From contig OY725498.1 in assembly GCA_963281255.1 (NCBI GenBank), forward strand, positions 4,526,001-4,590,000: a stretch of 64,000 bases of DNA, written 5' to 3'. This DNA comes from Aphrocallistes beatrix. Lineage: Eukaryota > Porifera > Hexactinellida > Sceptrulophora > Aphrocallistidae. Below are positions 47,601 to 58,400 of this stretch, piece by piece. The translations under genes and the position numbers were made by a program. A model generated the notes under the pieces. The model had not been told where the DNA came from, did not search any database, and saw nothing but the letters and a program-made list of their open reading frames with translations. Each line of letters begins with the position of its first letter. Positions within the stretch are counted from its first letter, which is position 1.

Positions 47601-49283
47601 TTCCTCAGTATTGTGGACACGATACGCAAGATAGCAAACCGTGTTTCTATCTATCTTTACGATCAGGGAATGGAGTATTACGCCTTCAATGGTACGTCAT
47701 TCTCCTTCAAACTGCTAACATGGGATAACTACACTGCGGAATATGGTGTAAGGAATCTCCAATTCCCCGAACTAACCAACCACAGCATCTCTCTTCCATT
47801 CGTAGACTCGTCCCAAGTCTCGTTGCCAGGCGGTCGTACGCCCCAGCAATGTCGAACCTCTCTTTTGCTGTTGCGGATCACATCGCTAGCTCTCCTCCTG
47901 AACGCAGCCCTCACTGGGAGTGTGAGGAGGAACCAGTGCATCAATCTCCGCGTACAGACTCCGTCACGGAAATACGAGTTTCAAGGAGACTATATTTCTG
48001 TGGCGGCTACTCGTGGTGTGTGTCAGTTTGCTAGTATCAATGAATTCTCACCTTCGAATCTGTTTGTGATTTCTCTTCCAAACTCTCCCACTTACCACGA
48101 GGCTGGTAAAACTTTTGTCAACACTCGACTGGAATCAGTTGGACAATTCCAAAAAACTTATACTCCTGCTTGCACCATTATCTCTTCACGTAATGATGCA
48201 GTTGTTCTATTCGAATGTGACTCATCTGATGGGTACATACCTTTACTCATCTCCCCAATTCAACCTCCTATACCCAACACAACATTAACACTCACTCTTC
48301 TCATAAAATGTTTTCTCGCTTTCTCTGCTCTATGCTGTTTCACAGCTCTGATTCTCCTCACACTCCGAATATTCCAGTTCCGGAAAGGGTTAACTTTCGT
48401 GCGTATAAATGTGATTCTAACTCTCATGATTGCATTCGTGGTATTCCTTGTTGGAATCGATCGCACTGAAGTGAATTGGCTTTGTACTGTGTTTGGTATT
48501 CTGATGCAATATTTCGCATTTAGCACCACACTTTGGTCTCTTTTGGATATGATAAACGTCATTCTAGTTGAAACAAAGTACAAAAGTGTATTGCATGACT
48601 TCATATTCGCAACTGTCGGCTACCTCCTACCAGTAGTACCAATCCCATTTTCTGTCAGCTTCAATCTGTGTTCGTATCAACGTGCTCGTCTCTACTGCTG
48701 GCCAAGCAGCGAGACAGATTTCAACGTGCAGTTTGCTATCACAGTACCCCTTTATCTCGTTCTCATCATCTCCATAGTGCTGTGTATTGTGATGATAGTG
48801 AATACATTTCAGCAGCGTACAGAGTTTAGAGATCGAACATTTAAACGTTGTGTACATTTTCTGAACTTAAATGTTTCCTCGTGTATGCTCCCTTTCCTAC
48901 TCGTCATAACCTGGGTGCTGGCAACGTATGGTTTTGATAGAGATGAAGAGCTGATCGGACATCAGATCGTTTTCATCTTATTTTGTTTTCTAGATGGCAT
49001 TTTCTGTCTCCTACTGTATTGTATTGTAAGCAGTGAGAAGTTTAAGTTTTCTCAAGAGAAATCTGCCACAGTTAAAGTTCAGCATGGAAGTGAACCAAAT
49101 ACGATTGAAACACTAATTCCTTCCAAAGCTAGAGCCTCTCTCATCAATCCCTTGTACACCGAGGGAGATGAAAGGAAACGCGCGTCAGCTGCTTACTCCT
49201 CTCATAAATTACCTGAAAATGAACTTGAGGATTTGGAAATTTTTATCCAAAACCAGGAGAGTCTGTTGATCTCTCAGAATTGA
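44634..49283 (+). CDS. EGF-repeat seven-transmembrane receptor, adhesion-GPCR-like
   Basis: Single-exon 1,549-aa protein with a signal peptide (residues 1-26). Two Cys-rich segments come first, then about nine 31-32-residue EGF/laminin-EGF-like repeats (~residues 285-570). Classical and calcium-binding-type EGFs follow, such as CENGGICQANTNGYTCICPSGFTG, DECQAFPCSINANCTDTFGSY and LNECALPDICGPNQNCV. A helical, then beta-rich juxtamembrane region (~885-1215) is placed like a GAIN domain. Seven hydrophobic segments span ~1217-1470. TM1 begins LTLLIKCFLAFSALCC, and the later block SFNLCSYQRARLYCWPSS resembles an adhesion-family second extracellular loop. No GPS motif (C...W...C.C.HLT) is seen before TM1, so autoproteolysis is doubtful. 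The cytoplasmic tail is ~80 aa. The ligand is unknown. Confidence 0.8.
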   Translation: MGSFPKFLSPFLLCLIFTSFIQTVTGGCALPLNNTFIQAAILEVTTDIMVDSPIRKDSYSNCLSIDQNSPLNYSSLLATITFSIAGENNYVRLALDCLNGAWTVVTRTNRTRFINNDPPIVELFLNANFQRTDCQQCRLNSSTVTTDLYGCVPCNPSCLKEGVNNATGFCYGPLAMECCSYIHNGMCLAECPNNFTHNSSSNCECAPNRSGPDCSICSLTCGNGAVDSTCSFCECDPDYFGSRCEFQHLPCNDNPCENGGVCVDLIGPNNYSCNCINMWRGDNCTDCGVTGCVNGNPNSTCTGCNCVGNWGGNICDTCGLACQNGGSHNLTCNGCNCVGNWGGNDCDTCELAPCQNGGSHNSTCTGCNCVGNWGGNICDTCGLACQNGGSHNSTCTGCNCVGNWGGNICDTCGLACQNGGSHNSTCTGCNCVGNWGGNDCDTCGLACQNGGSHNSTCTGCNCVGNWGGNDCDTCGLACQNGGSHNSTCTGCNCVGNWGGNDCDTCGLAPCQNGGNHNLTCTGCNCVGNWGGNDCDTCGLACQNGGSHNLTCTGCNCVGNWSGNNCSVCSLSDQCQNLALPDQNCSRCECPQDIICSDGRTVNGSCQCESPCDINPCENGGICQANTNGYTCICPSGFTGVNCTMVSPCVPACNPTTQDCKLLNPVNQCRCKPGFIEGLSGDCFNIDECQAFPCSINANCTDTFGSYNCECRDGFEGDGTTCNAINECSVHYPLCGEYPASCVDRVLKYECVCPSGYDAGIDSTQVPLPYCFELSCRAKICTDLNECALPDICGPNQNCVNTEGSYFCQCVQGFFPGNGLCVPIIGQLLCKSMTDGTGTTFPDTAPGVTVKIQCPNTQYGLISRTCLPSCECIADRPQWGYSRVAECISPELDMALNQLRRLSITKSTSQSELESIIQDVWLLAQNSRLQGIDLEVAAIFIQEVEQVIEDWPTPTLSLGISSFDKLLDVADSLLSNSEESWEETDNSTFNFLSIVDTIRKIANRVSIYLYDQGMEYYAFNGTSFSFKLLTWDNYTAEYGVRNLQFPELTNHSISLPFVDSSQVSLPGGRTPQQCRTSLLLLRITSLALLLNAALTGSVRRNQCINLRVQTPSRKYEFQGDYISVAATRGVCQFASINEFSPSNLFVISLPNSPTYHEAGKTFVNTRLESVGQFQKTYTPACTIISSRNDAVVLFECDSSDGYIPLLISPIQPPIPNTTLTLTLLIKCFLAFSALCCFTALILLTLRIFQFRKGLTFVRINVILTLMIAFVVFLVGIDRTEVNWLCTVFGILMQYFAFSTTLWSLLDMINVILVETKYKSVLHDFIFATVGYLLPVVPIPFSVSFNLCSYQRARLYCWPSSETDFNVQFAITVPLYLVLIISIVLCIVMIVNTFQQRTEFRDRTFKRCVHFLNLNVSSCMLPFLLVITWVLATYGFDRDEELIGHQIVFILFCFLDGIFCLLLYCIVSSEKFKFSQEKSATVKVQHGSEPNTIETLIPSKARASLINPLYTEGDERKRASAAYSSHKLPENELEDLEIFIQNQESLLISQN
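45490..46340 (+). repeat. Nearly identical 93-bp coding tandem repeats (EGF-like array)
   Basis: Nine units. Units 2-9 begin at 45585, 45678, 45774, 45867, 45960, 46053, 46146 and 46242, so the period is 93 nt, or 96 where an extra Pro codon is present. The repeated text includes CQNGGSHNSTCTGCNCVGNW. The middle units (45774-46145) are almost identical at the nucleotide level, including at third codon positions. This points to recent unequal exchange or gene conversion. Confidence 0.92.
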
Positions 49284-49491
49284 GTTACCATTCTCACTTA
49301 ACTATTTTACTTCTATTTACACTTTCTTATTTTTATAATTTTTAGATACTAATTCTAATATTTTAGGAATTATATTCTTATCTTTATTATATTTTAGTAA
49401 ATAATTATTCGTTTTGACACCTTTTATGTAATGTCTCATATCCTTGAGGAATCACCTAATCATATTTTTTATTCAATTTACTTTACTTAGA

Positions 49492-52400
49492 ATGGTATCG
49501 TATTTTACTATCACTGTATTTTTCTTCTCTATCTTCCTTCCCTTCTCATCCCAACTTTTGAATTCTTGTACGTCATTCTTTCCATCAGAAACAACACTCA
49601 CCAACACCTCTATCCTCTTCAATTCGATTACGCTCCCCCAAATCTTGATAGATGATGGGTACACACCAGGAGATGCGTATTCATTTACTATACAGGTTTT
49701 AGGGAATGAGAAAGTGAATACATTCTTCATACAAGTGCAAGATGAAGGTACGAGTTAAGCCAGTTTTAAGTTGGTACAAATTTGACTAAATTTAATCGTT
49801 TAGATAACACGCCAATTGGAACATTCTTGACTACAAACATGTTCCAATCTGTCATTTCTTGTCAGAATGTTAACGACTCCTTAGCTGATCCCAGACTTAC
49901 GAGCGGACAGGGTGCCTCCCAACTTAACCTCACCTCTATCCCAATAAGATGGCTATCTCCTACATCCGTACTCCTCTCCACTTCAACTCTCTCCGTAGTG
50001 TACACACTGGGCATCAACCGAATGCTGTACCAGCGGTTTCAGTCTCAGAGTTTCGTACTGAAAGGTTACTGCTTGGTTGTAGCTAATGATGAAATCATGA
50101 ATTCAATATTTTTTTCTTAGATTTCTGCTCGCCATCTCCCTGTCAGAACGATGGTAGCTGCGTCCCCCTTATGACAGGAGGCTACACCTGTGTCTGTCCA
50201 CTAAGCTACTTCGGCTTGAATTGTCAATCCTTTAACGCTTGTACTTCATCTCCCTGTTTAAATAACGGTGTCTGTTCTGATCGGGATTTTGGATTTTCCT
50301 GCTCTTGCCCCCCGGGCTATTCAGGAAGACAGTGTGAAATTGATATTGATGAATGCCAATTATTTCAGGTAAGTCCACAGTTCATTATTAATTTACACTT
50401 CCTTACAATATGTATTTTAGGATCCATGTGGGATGAACGGCGTATGCATTGATGGATCCAATTCCTACTCTTGCGAGTGTGGGTTTGGATTTTCAGGAAA
50501 TCGCTGTCAGGAGAATATAGAGGATTGTAGGAATGATCTATGTGGAGTATCAGGAGTTTGTATCGATCTAGTGGGAGACTATATGTGTAATTGTACTGAG
50601 GGAACAGCCGGCAGGTGATAGATTAGTTAATAAACTTCTGAAATCCTAAATATATATGTAAATATTGTTATAATATCTTCATTTAGGAATTGCAACATTT
50701 CGCATGAATGCTCTACATCTGAAGATGTGTGCATGAACAATGCTATTTGTAGTAAGAATCCTGTAGGAGAGAGCGACGTTGAAGAAATCCAATGTCTTTG
50801 TCTCCCTGGGTTTACTGGTCCTATGTGCGGTACCTCCATCAATCACTGTTTATCAGAACCCTGTCGAAACGGTGGTGTCTGTCATGACCTGGTAGAGACC
50901 TACCTGTGTGAATGCCCAATTGGTTTTGGAGGGACAAATTGTAGCATTGATATTGATGAGTGTGAAAATCGTACTATCTGTAATAACGGGCTGTGTGTGA
51001 ACTCTATTGGGTCATTTGATTGCTACTGCAGCAACGGATTCGCTGGAGGGAGTTGTGAACTGAATATTCCTGACTGTTTTAACAATTCATGCGCTGAGTT
51101 CTCCACGTGTGTAGATGGAATAGGTGAATTCGCATGTTCTTGTCCCCTTGGAAGGACAGGGGACTTGTGTGAGTCCAATGTAGACCTGTGTCTTGGGGAA
51201 CCGTGTCGAAATAACGCTACCTGTATTGATGGAGTTTTCACATACTCTTGTGCTTGCATAGAAGGTTTCACCGGGGGTAGTTGTGAAGTGGAATTGGATG
51301 AATGTGTGAGTTCTCCTTGCCTCAATAACGGTACGTGTATTAATAGGGTTAACGCGTTTGAATGCATGTGTAGAGATGGGTTCACAGGTGCTTGCTGTGA
51401 GTTGGACATTAACGAGTGTAGTTCTGATCCTTGCGAGAACGATGGGAAATGTTTAGACGGGGTAAATGACTTCATGTGTGATTGTACTCCAGGTTTTACT
51501 AGCAAAACTTGTTCAGTTGATGTTGACGAGTGTGCTGAATCGCTGTGTGAGAATAACTCGACTTGTACGAATACGCTGGGTAGCTTTACGTGCACCTGTC
51601 AACCTGGTTTCGTTGGAAGTAGGTGTTCTAATGACATCGATGAGTGTTCTACCATTTCACAGCCATGTATGAATGGGGGAGAATGTGTCAATACGATGGG
51701 AAATTACTCTTGCAACTGCCTACCCTCTTATAAAGGGTTTAGATGCCAAACGTTCGTCCCCAGTTGTGAGAATTTTGACACATCCGGCAATAGTCTTGAT
51801 TGTGAGAATAACGGCACCTGTGTGCAGTCGGAAGAAGGTGTAACTTGCCAGTGTATTCCAGGGTTTACAGGCATGTTTTGTGAGACCTTATTTGATCCCT
51901 GTTTGAATGCTTCCTGCAGTGCAATCAGTACTTGTATGTCGCTGGGGGATACATTCACTTGTATCTGTCCTCCTGGAATAACTGGGGAAGATTGTGCCAC
52001 TGATATCAAGGAATGTGAGCAGAATGTCTGTCTTAATGGTGGATTTTGTATAGACATATTTGGCTCATTCAGATGTGTTTGTACTGAATTTTTTAGAGGT
52101 AATAGGTGTGAAATTCCGCGGAGCATCTGCCAATCACAGCCATGTTCCAATAACGGCACTTGCGAGTCTAATCGACCAGGGACACAGTTTTTTAACTGTA
52201 CATGTCAGTTGGGATTTACCGGCGAGAGATGTGAAATTCAAATAGATTACTGTCAGCCTAACCCTTGTAACAATAACGGAAGTTGCATGAGTGCTACGCA
52301 TCCCATCAAAGTTGGCACACCCCTGTATACATGTTCCTGTCCCACTGGGTATACTGGTGAAAATTGTTCACAGGATGTAGATGAATGTTTATTGGCGCCT

Positions 52401-55400
52401 TGTAGTAATAATGGGTCATGTGTGAACAATGCAGGTGGGTACCTTTGTGAATGTCTACCCGGTTATAATGGGACGAGGTGTGAACAGGAGATATTGGAAT
52501 GTCAGCTTCTAGCTCCTTGCCAGAATAACGGTACCTGTATTGAACAGATTGCTGGGTATTCGTGCTTGTGTACGGAAGGATTTGCTGGAGAAAACTGTAG
52601 TGAAAAGATCGATTTTTGTGCGAGCGTAACTTGTAACACTGGGACTTGTGTTAATTTAGATGATGGCTACCGTTGTGTGTGTCCTCAAGGCGTAACTGGA
52701 CCCAATTGTGCTACAGACATACTTGAGTGCGCTTCGCAACCGTGTATGAACAATGGAATGTGCATGGAAGCTTTTGGAACATTCATGTGCTCATGTCTTC
52801 CTGGGTTTAACGGGAGTGTTTGTGAGCAAGTTGTTGGCAACTGCACCCCAACCCCATGTGACAACGGTGGTATATGCAGAGACGACCCTGATGAAAGGTT
52901 TCAATGCTTCTGTCGTTTAGGATTCACAGGGAAATTTTGTCATATTAATATAAATGACTGTGCAGGTAGCCCGTGTTTGAATGGAGGCAGCTGTGTAGAT
53001 GGAATAGCTTCCTTCTCATGCAACTGTTCCACTGGTTTTGAAGGGAAGGTATGTTCCATTGATGTAGACAGCTGTAATGCTAACCCTTGCGGTAATAACG
53101 CTACCTGCACAGACCTTTCTGGTGCTGGGGGATTCATGTGTAGTTGTCCCACTGGATATACAGGGGAGGATTGTAGAGAGGAAATTGATGATTGCGTTGA
53201 TAGAAACTGTTCTGACAGGGGCATGTGTTTGGATATGCTAGATGGTTACATGTGTATTTGTGAAAACGGGTATACTGGGAGAGATTGTGAAGATAGGATA
53301 AGATTGTGTGCATCTTCTCCATGTCAAAATGGTGGAGATTGTGTTGATGAATTCCCTTTTTTTCAGTGTCAATGCCTACCTGGGTTCACTGATGAGTTGT
53401 GTGGAACTGATATTGACGAGTGTGCGACATATCCTTGCGGTGAAGGTATTACGTGCATAGACGATGTTAATGGGTTTACCTGTCTATGTCCACCTGGATA
53501 CACTGGCAGTACTTGTAATGTACAGATAGTGGAGTGCAGGTCTTCTCCTTGTCTTAATAATGGGACATGTATGGAGGTAGATGGGAGTGGATTTGTATGT
53601 AATTGTGTGGAGGGGTTTACTGGCACTGTATGCGAGAATAGGATAAACTTTTGTGAGTTGGAATCTTACACTTCTAACCCCTGTGTGAATGGGAGATGTG
53701 TAAGTACAAGCGAGGGATTCATTTGTGTCTGTAATGAAAATTTAACAGGTATTGGTTATACAGGAAGATTATGCGATACTCTGATTGATGCGTGTGCGCC
53801 AAATCCTTGTGAGAATGGGGTGTGTCGGACAGTGAATGGAAAGTCAGTTTGCCTATGTTATGACGGGTTTTCAGGAGAATTGTGTGAGACTAACATTGAT
53901 GATTGTGCATCTTCTCCGTGTCAGAATAATGCTACTTGCGTTGATAGAATTAATGGTACTTCTTGCATTTGTTCACAAGGTTACACCGGAACTTATTGTG
54001 AAGAACGAATCTCTCGGTGCAGTGCAGATACTTGCATGAATGAAGGAAGATGTGTTGAAGACGCCACAGAAGGGTTTAAATGTGTATGTCCTTTGGGATT
54101 AACAGGAATGATTTGCGATATCGTGATCTTATTTTGTAGAAACCATTCTTGTCTTAATAATGGTACATGCATGAATATCCTAGATGGATACCTGTGTCTT
54201 TGCAGGCCTGGTTATACTGGAGACAGATGTGAAGCAGAATTCAACTCTTGCTCCAATTCTCCTTGTTCCAACAACGCTAGCTGCATTCCTACTGACACAG
54301 GCTTCACTTGTGTGTGTCCTGGTGACTATTACGGTGCAGTCTGTCAGTATTACAATAACTGCATTGGCGTGAATTGCAATAATGGTGCTTGTATTAATGC
54401 ATTGAATAGTACGAACAAACCGATCACTTCCAACAGTTCTCTTCTTATCTACAATGGATTGGTAGCCTGCATGTGTCTACCAGGATATACAGGGAGACAG
54501 TGTGATGGTTTATTTGATCCATGTGAGGAAAAGGGAGATGCTCTTTGCTCAAATAGAGGGACTTGTGTTTTTATTGGCGGTGGGAAGTACACTTGTGATT
54601 GTGAATTTGGTTATTGTGGTTCTATTTGTCAGACAGGTAAGTTTAACTTTATTAAGAGTTTGTGAGATGACGAAATCTTATTAAATTTCCATATAGCTGT
54701 TCAATCAGTCCACTTTTCTGGAAACTCTTACTTGGAATTACCTTCAATATCCAACCCATCTCATCAATACAGTCTCGATCTATCAATACAAACGAATGAC
54801 TCTTCAGCTCTGTTACTCTACACAGCTCAGAATACTTCACAAAATGAACAATTCTTTGATTTCATACTTCTTCAGATCATTTCCGGTCAAGTTCGAGCTA
54901 TAGTTGACAGTGGTACTGGACCCGGAACGGCACAAACGAACTTCAAAATAAACGATGGAATGGTTCGAAACTTATCTTACATTCAAAAAAAGTTATCTAG
55001 CCAATTACCAGCATTTGTATAGGTGCACAAGATTTCAATTGTGAGGGAGGGTCGTGAAATAAGATTGACTGTTGATTACAAGACCTTCACCGATCAGACA
55101 AATGGGATCAATGATCAACAGCAACTTCCTCTCCCTCTATTCCTGGGCGGTATCAATGACTACTCCACTCTACCTGACAGATATCAGGGCTTGAACGGGT
55201 TCACTGGGTGTATACACTCTTTAACCATTTCATCGCGGAACATTGCGCTAACCAGAAATTTTACAAATTCTTTAAATACTCAGACTTGTAAGGTATGTAG
55301 AAAATAGATAAATAAATAAGGGTAGAGTCAATAATTCTAAAATTTGTACTACAAGGCCACTATTTTGACACGATACTATTAATAGTATATGTTTTTATAC

Positions 55401-58400
55401 ATTTAAACTCGAATATAATTCATATTTTCACACTTCTTCCGCATATAATTCTTCAGTTTTGGAATATATTGCCATTCTTGAGCACTCATTTGCCTGCAGC
55501 ATTCATTTCTTCCTCCATGCATACTCAATTCAAACTCAAAATAGTTCACATATACTCCTCTCTGCTCTCTCATCCTTCTCTTTGTTAAACAGGCATCTGC
55601 ACAACGCTCGATATACATCTTCAAAATCTTTACCCCTCTGTCAATTCGTTTGATACCGATCTGTTCTTTCAGCGCGAACAATTTGTTTTTCATCTTATGG
55701 TATAGTAATAGGTCGATATAATTCCATTCTTCGACTAGATCACGTTCTATTGCGTTTCCTTGAGCTTGCTTTTTAGCTTTGTTACACTCGAAATAGACTA
55801 AATCTTCCCAATCTAAATCTAACAAATGTTTTAACACAACTAATGATTCATCAAAATGTTCAGCTACAACTGTGAAATCAATTTCTCTCTCCACATGCTC
55901 TAAAAACCTTTCCACTTTCTCCATTTCTTGAGGGCTATTTTCTATCTGTGTACGGGAGAGACCTGGGATTATATTGAAATACTTCAGCCCATGTACGAGA
56001 GATTGCGAGTTCCATAAGCCCCAATCTTTACCTTTTATGAAAGCGGTTTCGTTGTCATTTACCAACAGTTTTATTGTATTCTCATAGGGATCTTGCATGA
56101 ATTTTCCAAAATTTAAGTCGTACCTTTTTAACCTACGTTCAAATCCGTTATACTTGAATGCCGACTTTGTTTGATGAATAGGGTCCCTCACACTCGATAA
56201 AACGAACGTGTTCTCTGGCATTAATCTATGTAGATCAGATCTACCGCGAAACACTGCATGTACATTGAGGATTTGATAGCTGTCATTTTGACAATTTGGG
56301 ATAAGTTCGACTTGAGTGTCTGTAGGAGAGTGGGGAAATATTTGATTGACCTGGTCTCCCTCTGGCAGCATGAAACTCATATCTCTGTTAAGGCCATATC
56401 TGCAAAGAATATTTGAAAGTGTACTACTCGCCGCTTTGTACACCTTGATCAAAGCGATCGGTCGAAACGTTTCCTTTTCCGATTCAATATGCGTCTTACA
56501 GAACTCGTTAATCTTTCCATTAAATATATTTCTGATTGGAAACGAAGGTTCAGTATGAACAAAAAGTTCTTCATCATTCTCCTCACCACCAGGAATAGCT
56601 GCTTTACGAGTTAAGTTGTTAACTCCCATCCAACATAACCAAAAACTGGCGAAAATTGTCACCAACAAAATATATCTTGTTCGTATCCACCTAGGCATCG
56701 AAATATGCTGATCATGAAAATTTTGAAGTACCTATCATCTCTTATATTAGAACTTCCAATTGTGTGAATGGCCTCTATCATTGAATGGAGAGGTATTCCT
56801 ATTACTTCACCACGCCATAGCATATGTTTGATGACGCATTAACTTCGATAGGAATCTGTATGTGGCTATTTGAGATGTGAGAATGGAGGTACCTGTGTAG
56901 AGGATGTGGACGCTCTCTTCAGGTGTGAATGTCGTGAAGGGTACACAGGTACACTCTGTGAGGTGTTAGCAGTGAGTTGTGTTAGTCACAGTGGTAGCAA
57001 TACAAGTGGTATCGCGATTGATGACACTATAATGCGGTGTCTGAATGGGGGAACTTGTAAACAGATAGAAGAGCGCTTCACTTGTGTATGCCCTTTTGGG
57101 TACATTGGGAACTCTTGTCAGAGAGGTCAGTTTTTTCCCTTTAAGTAAAAACATCAATTTCACAAACATCTTTTTTTCTAGTGAGTCAAATTGATTCTCC
57201 ATTCTTCAGTGGGGAAGACAGTTACCTTTTTTTCACATCTTTCCCTGACCTATCCTTAACATTTGACATCTCCCTGAGTTTCAGAGCATTCTCCCCCAGT
57301 GGGATACTCCTCTACTCTTCTCAATTCACCTCACCTACACCAGGAGACTATACCCTGCTACAGCTGTATAACGGATATGTACAATTCATGTTTGACTGTG
57401 GATCTGGACCTCTGAATTTATCTAGCATAACTCCAGTTGCTCTCAACACCTGGCATACGGTGCGAATTGTTAGGATTGGACGGTTGGGACATTTGTATGT
57501 GAACTCACAACAGCCTGTAAGCGGTTCATCTCTAGGAGCTTTCGCCAGACTCAATTTGGGAGAGAATTTGTACATAGGTTTGTGTGTGATTTTTAGTAGC
57601 AGAGTATTCAATCACAAGAAAACTCGAATTCAAATTATTTGGCTTTGATCTCACTTATTTAGTAAAATTCCTCTTAAGGGACTGAGTAGGGACTTTTCTA
57701 TCAAATATCTGATACTTCCCTTTTTATAGGAGGCATTGATCGCAGGAATGTCGCATTACCAGGTACAATACGACACAGTATGGGACTAGTGGGGTGTATC
57801 GGACATATCAACACCTCTTCTATGCCGTTAATATTATCACAAGCTACTGGCGGTTTCGGTGTAAACTCTTGTCCGGATTCTCGCTGTAACATTACACATT
57901 GTCTTAATGGTGGCACCTGTCTTGAGTACGTATCAGGCCAAGTAGATGAAGTAGCTTGTAGCTGTCAACTGGGATATGGCGGTGACAGGTGTCAAAATGT
58001 GGTTGATGTATGTATAGCAGACAACCCTTGTCAGGATGGAGGGCTGTGTCGTACGATTGGAGAGGGGAAATCTTTCATCTGCCTATGTCCCCTCTGGAAA
58101 GATGGACAAACTTGTGAAGAAGGTAGTCTTTGTTTATTAACAAAATTAAATGGTTAATTCGTTTGATTAATAATTAATTCCTTGATAGATGTTACTCCGA
58201 TTCTGCCTAAGTTATCTACTCCCTACTCTTTTATTGAATTCCCCATCCCTCCACACATATCACTAGAGTCATGGAACAAAATTGATTTATCAATCACTCT
58301 CGATTTCTCCACTACTCTCCTACCAGATTCAAACCTTCGTAGCATGGCATTCCTGGGTTCTTTGGAGTCAAACGATTTTATAGCTCTCCTCCTACAATTC

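Noticed and set aside
51023-53626. Long minus-strand frames opposite the EGF exon
   Set aside because: Their composition mirrors the EGF repeats of the plus-strand gene; they are antisense shadows.
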